Shown: piece by piece, positions 10,715-22,435 of the stretch
How positions within the stretch are numbered: the first letter of the stretch is position 1
How the letters are laid out: each line of letters opens with the position of its first letter
Origin: Agrostemma githago
Taxonomy: Eukaryota > Streptophyta > Magnoliopsida > Caryophyllales > Caryophyllaceae
Reading direction: 5' to 3'
Assembly (NCBI GenBank): GCA_958450325.1
Contig: OY288241.1
Location: forward strand, 45,087,978 to 45,151,977
DNA length: 64,000 bases
Notes under the pieces: generated by a model
What the model saw: only the letters and a program-made list of their open reading frames with translations
What the model was told of the DNA's origin: nothing
Database searches by the model: none
Made by a program: the position numbers and the translations under genes

Positions 10715-12093
10715 TTTCTTCAAGACAGTTTCCGACTATCTCTGGACTATTCTTTAAGACGGATCTTTGTCACTGGACATTCTTCGAGACAGTTTCCGAC
10801 TATCTATGGACTATTCTTTGGGATGGATCTTTGTCCCTGGACTTTTTTCGAGACAGTTTACGACTATCTCTGGACTGTTATGTGGGACGGATATTTGTCC
10901 TTGGACTTTTATCGAGACAGTTTTTGACTATCTCTGGACTATTCTTTGGGACGGATCTTTGTCCCTGGGCTTTCTTTGAGATAGTTTCTGATATCTCTGG
11001 ACTATTCCTTGGGACAGATCTTTGACCCAGAACTTTCTTTAAGACAGTTGTCGACTTTCTCTTGACTGTTCTTTGGGACGGATCTTTGTCCCTGGATTTT
11101 CTTCTAGATTGTTTCTGACTATCTCTGGACTGTTCTTTGTGACGGATGTTTGTCAATGGATTATTTGGAGATAGTTTCCGACTATATCTGGACTATTATT
11201 TGGGACGGATCTTTGTTCCTAGACTTTCTTTGAGACAGTTTCCAACTATCTCTGGACTGTTATTTGGGACGGATCTCTGTCCTTGGACTTACTTCGAGAC
11301 AATTGCCGACTACCTCTGGACTGTTATTTGAGACGGATCTCTATCCCTGGATTTTCTTCAAGACAGTTGCCGACTATCTCTGGACTCTTCTTTGGGACGG
11401 ATCTTTGTCCCTGGAATTTCTTCGAGATAGTTTTCGACTATCTCTGGACTATTCTTTGGGATGGATCTTTGTCCATGGACATTCATCTATATTGTTTTCG
11501 ACTATCTCTAGAAGATTCATTGTGACGGATATTTGCCCCTGGACTTTCTTCGAGATAATTGTCGACAATCTCTGCAGTGTCATTTGGGACGGATCTTTGT
11601 CCCTGGACTTTCTTCCAGATAGTTTATGACTATCTCTGGACTGTTAATTGGGAGGGATCTTTGTCCCTGGACTTTCTTCGAGATAGTTTCCGACTATCTC
11701 TGGACTGTTATTTGGGACGGATCTTTGTCCCTGGACTATCTTTTATACAGTTGGAAACTATCTCTGGAATATTCTTTGGGACGGATCTTTGTCCCTGGAC
11801 TTTCTTCGAGACTGTTTCCGACTATCTCTAGACTATTTTTTGGGACGGATCATTGTCTCTGGACATTCTTCGAGACAGTTTCTGAGAATCTTTGGACTGT
11901 TCTTTGGGACAGATCTTTGTCCCTGGACTTTCTTGGAGATAGTTTCCAACTATCTCTGGACTATTCTTTGGGACGGATCTTTGTCCCTGGACTTTCTTGG
12001 AGATAGTTTCCGACTATCTCTAGACTGTTATTTGGGACGGATCTTTGCCCCTGGACTTTCTTCTATATAGTTGGCGACTATCTCGGGACTATT
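10689..12093 (+). repeat. Diverged copy of the 22-monomer HOR (about 1,405 bp)
   Basis: This block has the same general monomer order as the main HOR, including the SalI/PstI-bearing M14 near 11570, the M17-type monomer near 11750 and the M22-type near 12065. Several monomers in the first half are replaced or shortened (for example TTTCTGATATCTC near 10985, missing three bases). It is the transition between the left flank and the homogenised HOR domain. Confidence 0.8.
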
Positions 12094-13481
12094 CTTTGGG
12101 ATGGATCTTTGTCCCTGGACTTTCTTCGAGACAGTTTCCGACTATCTGTGGACTATTCTTTAAGACGGATCTTTGTCTCTGGACATTCTTCGAGACAGTT
12201 TCCGACAATCTCTGGACTGTTCTTTGGGATGGGTCTTTGTCCCTGGACTTTCTTCGAGACAGTTTCCGACTATCTCTGGACTATTCTTTGGGATGGATCT
12301 TTGTCCCTGGACTTTCTTCGAGACAGTTTCCGACTATCTCCGGACTGTTATTTGGGACGAATCTTTGTCCTTGGACTTTTATCGAAACAGTTTTCGACTA
12401 TCTCTGGACTATTACTTGGGACGGATCTTTGTCCCTGGACTTTCTTCGTCACAGTTTCCCACTTTCTCTGGACTGTTCTTTGGGACAGATCTTTGTCCCG
12501 GAACTTTCTTTGAGACAGTTGCTGACTTTCTCTTTACTGTTCTTTGGGACGGATCTTTGTCCCTGGACTTTCTTCGAGATAGTTTCCGACTATCTCTGGA
12601 CTGTTATTTGTGTAGGATCTTTATCCCTGGATTTTTTGGAGGTAGTTTCCGACTATCTCTGGACTTTTATTTGGGACGGATATCTGTCCTTGAACTTACT
12701 TCGAGACAATTGCCGACTATCTCCGGACTGTTATTGGAGACGGATCTCTATCCCTGGATTTTCTTCAAGACAGTTGCCGACTATCTCTGGACTCTTCTTT
12801 GGGACAGATCTTTGTCCCTGGAATTTCTTCGAGATAGTTTTCGACTATCTCTGGACTATTCTTTGGGATGGATCTTTGTCCATGGACATTCATCTATATT
12901 GTTTTCGACTATCTCTGGAAGATTCTTTGAGACGCATATTTGCCCCTGGACTTTCTTCGAGATAGTTGTCGACAATCTCTGCAGTGTCATTTGGGACGGA
13001 TCTTTGTCCCTGGATGACTATCTCTGGACTGTTAATTTGGAGGGATCTTTGTCCCTGGACTTTCTTCGAGTTAGTTTCCGACTATCTCTGGACTGTTATT
13101 TGGGACGGATCTTTGTCCCTGGACTATCTTTTATACAGTTGGAAACTATCTCTGGAATATTCTTTGGGACGGATCTTTGTCCCTGGACTTTCTTCGAGAC
13201 TATTTCCGACTATCTCTAGACTATTTTTTGGGACGGATCTTTGTCCCTGGACATTCTTCGAGACAGTTTCTGAGAATCTTTGGACTGTTCTTTGGGACGG
13301 ATCTTTGTCCCTTGACTTTCTTGGAGATCGTTTCCAACTATCTCTGGACTATTCTTTGGGACGGATCTTTGTCCCTGGACTTTCTTGGAGATAGTTTCCG
13401 ACTATCTCTAGACTGTTATTTGGGACGGATCTTTGCCCCTGCACTTTCTTCTATATAGTTGGCGACTATCTCGGGACTATT
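12094..13481 (+). repeat. HOR copy 1 (22-mer, 1,388 bp, with a 19-bp deletion)
   Basis: Full M1-M22 order. M15 lost 19 bases at 13014/13015 (CCCTGGA joined to TGACTATC), leaving a 45-bp monomer; 1,407 minus 19 gives the observed length. M9 reads GTGTAGGATC instead of GTGACGGATC. Confidence 0.92.
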
Positions 13482-14824
13482 CTTTGGGATGGATCTTTGT
13501 CCCTGGACTTTCTTCGAGACAGTTTCCGACTATCTGTGGACTATTCTTTAAGACGGATCTTTGTCTCTGGACATTCTTCGAGACAGTTTCCGACAATCTC
13601 TGGACTGTTCTTTGGGATGGGTCTTTGTCCCTGGACTTTCTTCGAGACAGTTTACGACTATCTCTGGACTATTCTTTGGGATGGATCTTTGTCCCTGGAC
13701 TTTCTTCGAGACAGTTTCCGACTATCTCCGGACTGTTATTTGGGACGGATCTTTGTCCTTGGACTTTTATCGAGACAGTTTTCGACTATCTCTGGACTAT
13801 TATTTGGGGCGGATCTTTGTCCCTGGACTTTCTTCGTCACAGTTTCCGAACATCTTTGGACTATTCTTTGGGATGGATCTTTGTCCCAGGACTTTCTTCG
13901 AGACAGTTTTCGACTATCTCTGGACTGTTATTTGTGACGGATCTTTGTCCCTGGATTTTTTGGAGATAGTTTCCGACTATCTCTGGACTTTTATTTGGGA
14001 CGGATCTCTGTCCTTGGACTTACTTCGAGACAATTGCCGACTATCTCTGGACTGTTATTTGAGACAGATCTCTATCCCTGGATTTTCTTCAAGATAGTTG
14101 CCGACTATCTCTGGACTCTTCTTTGGGACGGATCTTTGTCCCTGGAATTTCATGGAGATAGTTTTCGACTATCTCTGGACTATTCTTTGGGATGGATCTT
14201 TGTCCATGGACATTCATCTATATTGTTTTCGACTATCTCTGGAAGATTTTTTGAGACGGATATTTGCCCCAGGACTTTCTTCGAGATAGTTGTCGACAAT
14301 CTCTGCAGTGGCATTTGGGACGGATCTTTGTCCCTGGACTTTCTTCCAGATAGTTTATGACTATCTCTGGACTGTTAATTGGGAGAGATCTTTGTCCCTG
14401 GACTTTCTTCGAGATAGTTTCCGACTATCTCTGGACTGTTATTTGGGACGGATCTTTGTCCCTGGACTATCTTTTATACAGTTGGAAACTATCTCTGGAA
14501 TATTCTTTGGGACGGATCTTTGTCCCTGGACTTTCTTCGAGACTATTTCCGACTATCTCTAGACTATTTTTTGGGACGGATCTTTGTCCCTGGACATTCT
14601 TCGAGACAGTTTCTGAGAATCTTTGGACTGTTCTTTGGGACGGATCTTTGTCCCTGGACTTTCTTGGAGATAGTTTCCAACTATCTCTGGACTATTCTTT
14701 GGGACGGATCTTTGTCCCTGGACTTTCTTGGAGATAGTTTCCGACTATCTCTAGACTGTTATTTGGGACGGATCTTTGCCCCTGCACTTTCTTCTATATA
14801 GTTGGCGACTATCTCGGGACTATT
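13482..14824 (+). repeat. HOR copy 2 (21-mer, 1,343 bp, chimeric monomer)
   Basis: One monomer shorter than standard. M6 runs at 13841 into the foreign variant CCGAACATCTTTGG, followed by a monomer with GTCCCAGG and then M9, so the M7-M8 region is replaced. The same chimera is in HOR copy 4 (near 17231), and the variant pair is at 281-331. Confidence 0.9.
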
Positions 14825-16232
14825 CTTTGGGATGGATCTTTGTCCCTGGACTTTCTTCGAGACAGTTTCCGACTATCTGTGGACTATTCTTTAAGACGAA
14901 TCTTTGTCTCTGGACATTCTTCGAGACAGTTTCCGACAATCTCTGGACTGTTCTTTGGGATGGGTCTTTGTCCCTGGACTTTCTTCGAGACAGTTTCCGA
15001 CTATCTCTGGACTATTCTTTGGGATGTATCTTTGTCCCTGGACTTTCTTCGAGACAGTTTCCGACTATCTCCGGACTGTTATTTGGGACGGATCTTTGTC
15101 CTTGGACTTTTATCGAGACAGTTTTCGACTATCTCTGGACTATTATTTGGGGCGGATCTTTGTCCCTGGACTTTCTTCGTCACAGTTTCCCACTATCTCT
15201 GGACTGTTCTTTGGGACAGATCTTTGTCCCGGAACTTTCTTTGAGACAGTTGCCCGACTTTCTTTTTACTGTTCTTTGGGACGGATCTTTGTCCCTGGAC
15301 TTTCTTCGAGATAGTTTTCGACTATCTCTGGACTGTTATTTGTGACGGATCTTTGTCCCTGGATTTTTTGGAGATAGTTTCCGACTATCTCTGGACTTTT
15401 ATTTGGGACGGATCTCTGTCCTTGGACTTACTTCGAGACAATTGCCGACTATCTCTGGACTGTTATTTGAGACAGATCTCTATCCCTGGATTTTCTTCAA
15501 GACAGTTGCCGACTATCTCTGGACTCTTCTTTGGGACAGATCTTTGTCCCTGGAATTTCTTCGAGATAGTTTTCGACTATCTCTGGACTATTCTTTGGGA
15601 TGGATCTTTGTCCATGGACATTCATCTATATTGTTTTCGACTATCTCTGGAAGATTCTTTGAGACGGATATTTGCCCCTGGACTTTCTTCGAGATAGTTG
15701 TCGACAATCTCTGCAGTGGCATTTGGGACGGATCTTTGTCCCTGGACTTTCTTCCAGATAGTTTATGACTATCTCTGGACTGTTAATTGGGAGAGATCTT
15801 TGTCCCTGGACTTTCTTCGAGATAGTTTCCGACTATCTCTGGACTGTTATTTGGGACGGATCTTTGTCCCTGGACTATCTTTTATACAGTTGGAAACTAT
15901 CTCTGGAATATTCTTTGGGACGGATCTTTGTCCCTGGACTTTCTTCGAGACTATTTCCGACTATCTCTAGACTATTTTTTGGGACGGATCTTTGTCCCTG
16001 GACATTCTTCGAGACAGTTTCTGAGAATCTTTGGACTGTTCTTTGGGACAGATCTTTGTCCCTGGACTTTCTTGGAGATAGTTTCCAACTATCTCTGGAC
16101 TATTCTTTGGGACGGATCTTTGTCCCTGGACTTTCTTGGAGATAGTTTCCGACTATCTCTAGACTGTTATTTGGGACGGATCTTTGCCCCTTGACTTTCT
16201 TCTATATAGTTGGCGACTATCTCGGGACTATT
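14825..16232 (+). repeat. HOR copy 3 (22-mer, 1,408 bp)
   Basis: Standard order with one extra C in M7 (GTTGCCCGACTTT near 15250), which accounts for 1,408 rather than 1,407 bp. Confidence 0.93.
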
Positions 16233-18214
16233 CTTTGGGATGGATCTTTGTCCCTGGACTTTCTTCGAGACAGTTTCCGACTATCTGTGGACTTTTCTTT
16301 AAGACGGATCTTTGTCTCTGGACATTCTTCGAGACATTTTCCGACAATCTCTGGACTGTTCTTTGGGATGGGTCTTTGTCCCTGGACTTTCTTCGAGACA
16401 GTTTCCGACTATCTCTGGACTATTCTTTGGGATGGATCTTTGTCCCTGGACTTTCTTCGAGACAGTTTCCGACTATCTCCGGACTGTTATTTGGGACGGA
16501 TCTTTGTCCTTGGACTTTTATCGAGACAGTTTTCGACTATCTCTGGACTATTATTTGGGACGGATCTTAGTCCCTGGACTTTCTTCGTCACAGTTTCCCA
16601 CTATCTCTGGACTGTTCTTTGGGACAGATCTTTGTCCCGGAACTTTCTTTGAGACAGTTGCCGACTTTCTTTTTACTGTTCTTTGGGACGGATCTTTGTC
16701 CCTGGACTTTCTTCGAGATAGTTTCCGACTATCTCTGGACTGTTATTTGTGACGGATCTTTGTCCCTGGATTTTTTGGAGATAGTTTCCGACAATCTCTG
16801 GACTTTTATTTGGGACGGATCTCTGTCCTTGGACTTACTTCGAGACAATTGCCGACTATCTCTGGACTGTTATTTGAGACGGATCTCTATCCCTGGATTT
16901 TCTTCAAGACAGTTGCCGACTATCTCTGGACTCTTCTTTGGGACGGATCTTTGTCTCTGGACATTCTTCGAGACAGTTTCCGACAATCTCTGGACTGTTC
17001 TTTGGGATGGGTCTTTGTCCCTGGACTTTCTTCGAGACAGTTTCCGACTATCTCTGGACTATTCTTTGGGATGGATCTTTGTCCCTGGACTTTCTTCGAG
17101 ACAGTTTCCGACTATCTCCGGACTGTTATTTGGGACGGATCTTTGTCCTTGGACTTTTATCGAGACAGTTTTCGACTATCTCTGGACTATTATTTGGGGC
17201 GGATCTTTGTCCCTGGACTTTCTTCGTCACAGTTTCCGAACATCTTTGGACTATTCTTTGGGATGGATCTTTGTCCTAGGACTTTCTTCGAGACAGTTTT
17301 CGACTATCTCTGGACTGTTATTTGTGACGGATCTTTGTCCCTGGATTTTTTGGAGATAGTTTCCGACTATCTCTGGACTTTTATTTGGGACGGATCTCTG
17401 TCCTTGGACTTACTTCGAGACAATTGCCGACTATCTCTGGACTGTTATTTGAGACAGATCTCTATCCCTGGATTTTCTTCAAGATAGTTGCCGACTATCT
17501 CTGGACTCTTCTTTGGGACGGATCTTTGTCCCTGGAATTTCTTGGAGATAGTTTTCGATTATCTCTGGACTATTCTTTGGGATGGATCTTTGTCCATGGA
17601 CATTCATCTATATTGTTTTCGACTATCTCTGGAAGATTTTTTGAGACGGATATTTGCCCCAGGACTTTCTTCGAGATAGTTGTCGACAATCTCTGCAGTG
17701 GCATTTGGGACGGATCTTTGTCCCTGGACTTTCTTCCAGATAGTTTATGACTATCTCTGGACTGTTAATTGGGAGAGATCTTTGTCCCTGGACTTTCTTC
17801 GAGATAGTTTCCGACTATCTCTGGACTGTTATTTGGGACGGATCTTTGTCCCTGGACTATCTTTTATACAGTTGGAAACTATCTCTGGAATATTCTTTGG
17901 GACGGATCTTTGTCCCTGGACTTTCTTCGAGACTATTTCCGACTATCTCTAGACTATTTTTTGGGACGGATCTTTGTCCCTGGACATTCTTCGAGACAGT
18001 TTCTGAGAATCTTTGGACTGTTCTTTGGGACGGATCTTTGTCCCTGGACTTTCTTGGAGATAGTTTCCAACTATCTCTGGACTATTCTTTGGGACGGATC
18101 TTTGTCCCTGGACTTTCTTGGAGATAGTTTCCGACTATCTCTAGACTGTTATTTGGGACGGATCTTTGCCCCTTGACTTTCTTCTATATAGTTGGCGACT
18201 ATCTCGGGACTATT
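16233..18214 (+). repeat. HOR copy 4, expanded to 31 monomers (1,982 bp)
   Basis: M1 to M11 are followed by an M12/M2 hybrid near 16938-16960 (GGGACGGATC joined to TTTGTCTCTGGACATTC) and then a second run through M22 that carries the copy-2 chimera. Two 63-bp M9 monomers are present, so 31 x 64 minus 2 gives 1,982. This is what unequal exchange between misaligned HOR units would leave. Confidence 0.88.
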
Positions 18215-19621
18215 CTTTGGGATGGATCTTTGTCCCTGGACTTTCTTCGAGACAGTTTCCGACTATCTGTGGACTTTTCTTTAAGACGAATCTTTGTCTC
18301 TGGACATTCTTCGAGACATTTTCCGACAATCTCTGGACTGTTCTTTGGGATGGGTCTTTGTCCCTGGACTTTCTTCGAGACAGTTTCCGACTATCTCTGG
18401 ACTATTCTTTGGGATGGATCTTTGTCCCTGGACTTTCTTCGAGACAGTTTCCGACTATCTCCGGACTGTTATTTGGGACGGATCTTTGTCCTTGGACTTT
18501 TATCGAGACAGTTTTCGACTATCTCTGGACTATTATTTGGGACGGATCTTTGTCCCTGGACTTTCTTCGTCACAGTTTCCCACTATCTCTGGACTGTTCT
18601 TTGGGACAGATCTTTGTCCCGGAACTTTCTTTGAGACAGTTGCCGACTTTCTTTTTACTGTTCTTTGGGACGGATCTTTGTCCCTGGACTTTCTTCGAGA
18701 TAGTTTCCGACTATCTCTGGACTGTTATTTGTGACGGATCTTTGTCCCTGGATTTTTTGGAGATAGTTTCCGACAATCTCTGGACTTTTATTTGGGACGG
18801 ATCTCTGTCCTTGGACTTACTTCGAGACAATTGCCGACTATCTCTGGACTGTTATTTGAGACGGATCTCTATCCCTGGATTTTCTTCAAGACAGTTGCCG
18901 ACTATCTCTGGACTCTTCTTTGGGACGGATCTTTGTCCCTGGAATTTCTTCGAGATAGTTTTCGACTATCTCTGGACTATTCTTTGGGATGGATCTTTGT
19001 CCATGGACATTCATCTATATTGTTTTCGACTATCTCTGGAAGATTCTTTGAGACGGATATTTGCCCCTGGACTTTCTTCGAGATAGTTGTCGACAATCTC
19101 TGCAGTGGCATTTGGGACGGATCTTTGTCCCTGGACTTTCTTCCAGATAGTTTATGACTATCTCTGGACTGTTAATTGGGAGGGATCTTTGTCCCTGGAC
19201 TTTCTTCGAGATAGTTTCCGACTATCTCTGGACTGTTATTTGGGACGGATCTTTGTCCATGGACTATCTTTTATACAGTTGGAAACTATCTCTGGAATAT
19301 TCTTTGGGACGGATCTTTGTCCCTGGACTTTCTTCGAGACTATTTCCGACTATCTCTAGACTATTTTTTGGGACGGATCTTTGTCCCTGGACATTCTTCG
19401 AGACAGTTTCTGAGAATCTTTGGACTGTTCTTTGGGACGGATCTTTGTCCCTGTACTTTCTTGGAGATAGTTTCCAACTATCTCTGGACTATTCTTTGGG
19501 ACGGATGTTTGTCCCTGGACTTTCTTGGAGATAGTTTCCGACTATCTCTAGACTGTTATTTGGGACGGATCTTTGCCCCTGGACTTTCTTCTATATAGTT
19601 GGCGACTATCTCGGGACTATT
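18215..19621 (+). repeat. HOR copy 5 (22-mer, 1,407 bp)
   Basis: First of five consecutive exact-length copies. Its left end shares GAGACATTTTCCGAC in M2 and TGTGGACTTTTC in M1 with the left end of copy 4. Its right end shares M17 GTCCATGGAC, M20 CCCTGTACTTT and M21 GGATGTTTG with copy 6. Confidence 0.95.
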
Positions 19622-21028
19622 CTTTGGGATGGATCTTTGTCCCTGGACTTTCTTCGAGACAGTTTCCGACTATCTGTGGACTATTCTTTAAGACGGATCT
19701 TTGTCTCTGGACATTCTTCGAGACAGTTTCCGACAATCTCTGGACTGTTCTTTGGGATGGGTCTTTGTCCCTGGACTTTCTTCGAGACAGTTTCCGACTA
19801 TCTCTGGACTATTCTTTGGGATGGATCTTTGTCCCTGGACTTTCTTCGAGACAGTTTCCGACTATCTCCGGACTGTTATTTGGGACGGATCTTTGTCCTT
19901 GGACTTTTATCGAGACAGTTTTCGACTATCTCTGGACTATTATTTGGGACGGATCTTTGTCCCTGGACTTTCTTCGTCACAGTTTCCCACTATCTCTGGA
20001 CTGTTCTTTGGGACAGATCTTTGTCCCGGAACTTTCTTTGAGACAGTTGCCGACTTTCTTTTTACTGTTCTTTGGGACGGATCTTTGTCCCTGGACTTTC
20101 TTCGAGATAGTTTCCGACTATCTCTGGACTGTTATTTGTGACGGATCTTTGTCCCTGGATTTTTTGGAGATAGTTTCCGACAATCTCTGGACTTTTATTT
20201 GGGACGGATCTCTGTCCTTGGACTTACTTCGAGACAATTGCCGACTATCTCTGGACTGTTATTTGAGACGGATCTCTATCCCTGGATTTTCTTCAAGACA
20301 GTTGCCGACTATCTCTGGACTCTTCTTTGGGACGGATCTTTGTCCCTGGAATTTCTTCGAGATAGTTTTCGACTATCTCTGGACTATTCTTTGGGATGGA
20401 TCTTTGTCCATGGACATTCATCTATATTGTTTTCGACTATCTCTGGAAGATTCTTTGAGACGGATATTTGCCCCTGGACTTTCTTCGAGATAGTTGTCGA
20501 CAATCTCTGCAGTGGCATTTGGGACGGATCTTTGTCCCTGGACTTTCTTCCAGATAGTTTATGACTATCTCTGGACTGTTAATTGGGAGGGATCTTTGTC
20601 CCTGGACTTTCTTCGAGATAGTTTCCGACTATCTCTGGACTGTTATTTGGGACGGATCTTTGTCCATGGACTATCTTTTATACAGTTGGAAACTATCTCT
20701 GGAATATTCTTTGGGACGGATCTTTGTCCCTGGACTTTCTTCGAGACTATTTCCGACTATCTCTAGACTATTTTTTGGGACGGATCTTTGTCCCTAGACA
20801 TTCTTCGAGACAGTTTCTGAGAATCTTTGGACTGTTCTTTGGGACGGATCTTTGTCCCTGTACTTTCTTGGAGATAGTTTCCAACTATCTCTGGACTATT
20901 CTTTGGGACGGATGTTTGTCCCTGGACTTTCTTGGAGATAGTTTCCGACTATCTCTAGACTGTTATTTGGGACGGATCTTTGCCCCTGGACTTTCTTCTA
21001 TATAGTTGGCGACTATCTCGGGACTATT
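19622..21028 (+). repeat. HOR copy 6, reference unit of the 22-mer (1,407 bp)
   Basis: Reference for monomer numbering. M1 starts 19622 and each monomer is 64 bp, except M9 (20134-20196), which is 63 bp because one T is missing at its end (GGACTTTT). Diagnostic monomers: M2 (19686) CTTTAAGACGG; M5 (19878) CTTTTATCGAG; M6 (19942) TTCGTCACAG; M7 (20006) CCCGGAAC; M13 (20389) TTCATCTATATTG; M14 (20453) with SalI at 20496-20501 and PstI at 20507-20512; M17 (20645) TTTTATACAGTTGG; M19 (20773) TTTCTGAGAATC; M22 (20965) TTCTATATAGTTGGCG. 21 x 64 + 63 = 1,407. Confidence 0.96.
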
Positions 21029-22435
21029 CTTTGGGATGGATCTTTGTCCCTGGACTTTCTTCGAGACAGTTTCCGACTATCTGTGGACTATTCTTTAAGA
21101 CGGATCTTTGTCTCTGGACATTCTTCGAGACAGTTTTCGACAATCTCTGGACTGTTCTTTGGGATGGGTCTTTGTCCCTGGACTTTCTTCGAGACAGTTT
21201 CCGACTATCTCTGTACTATTCTTTAGGACGGATCTTTGTCCCTGGACTTTCTTCGAGACAGTTTCCGACTATCTCCGGACTGTTATTTGGGACGGATCTT
21301 TGTCCTTGGACTTTTATCGAGACAGTTTTCGACTATCTCTGGACTATTATTTGGGACGGATCTTTGTCCCTGGACTTTCTTCGTCACAGTTTCCCACTAT
21401 CTCTGGACTGTTCTTTGGGACAGATCTTTGTCCCGGAACTTTCTTTGAGACAGTTGCCGACTTTCTTTTTACTGTTCTTTGGGACGGATCTTTGTCCCTG
21501 GACTTTCTTCGAGATAGTTTCTGACTATCTCTGGACTGTTATTTGTGACGGATCTTTGTCCCTGGATTTTTTGGAGATAGTTTCCGACTATCTCTGGACT
21601 TTTATTTGGGACGGATCTCTGTCCTTGGACTTACTTCGAGACAATTGCCGACTATCTCTGGACTGTTATTTGAGACGGATCTCTATCCCTGGATTTTCTT
21701 CAAGACAGTTGCCGACTATCTCTGGACTCTTCTTTGGGGCGGATCTTTGTCCCTGGAATTTCTTCGAGACAGTTTTCGACTATCTCTGGACTATTCTTTG
21801 GGATGGATCTTTGTCCATGGACATTCATCTATATTGTTTTCGACTATCTCTTGAAGATTCTTTGAGACGGATATTTGCCCCTGGACTTTCTTCGAGATAG
21901 TTGTCGACAATCTCTGCAGTGTCATTTGGGACGGATCTTTGTCCCTGGACTTTCTTCCAGATAGTTTATGACTATCTCTGGACTGTTAATTGGGAGGGAT
22001 CTTTGTCCCTGGACTTTCTTCGAGATAGTTTCCGACTATCTCTAGACTGTTATTTGGGACGGATCTTTGTCCCTGGACTATCTTTTATACAGTTGGAAAC
22101 TATCTCTGGAATATTCTTTGGGACGGATCTTTGTCCCTGGACTTTCTTCTAGACTATTTCCGACTATCTCTAGACTATTTTTTGGGACGGATCTTTGTCC
22201 CTGGACATTCTTCGAGACAGTTTATGAGAATCTTTGGACTGTTCTTTGGGACAGATCTTTGTCCCTGGACTTTCTTGGAGATAGTTTCCAACTATCTCTG
22301 GACTATTCTTTGGGACGGATCTTTGTCCCTGGACTTTCTTGGAGATAGTTTCCGACTATCTCTAGACTGTTATTTCGGACGGATCTTTGCCCCTGGACTT
22401 TCTTCTATATAGTTGGCGACTATCTCGGGACTATT
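21029..22435 (+). repeat. HOR copy 7 (22-mer, 1,407 bp)
   Basis: Standard order. Private variants include CTCTGTACTATTC with TTAGGACGG near 21212, M18 CTTCTAGACTATTTCC, M19 GTTTATGAG and M22 ATTTCGGACGG near 22372. It lacks the M20/M21 variants of copies 5 and 6. Confidence 0.95.

Noticed and set aside
10980..11000. Shortened monomer (TTTCTGATATCTC) as an insertion or transposon footprint
   Set aside because: A 3-base loss inside one monomer with no duplicated flank. Simple deletion explains it.
12045..12965. Long open frames on the + strand (many of 90-348 codons) as protein genes
   Set aside because: They occur in all three frames at once, overlap each other, repeat with the satellite period and result from a stop-free 64-bp unit. 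No domain, signal or codon pattern supports coding.
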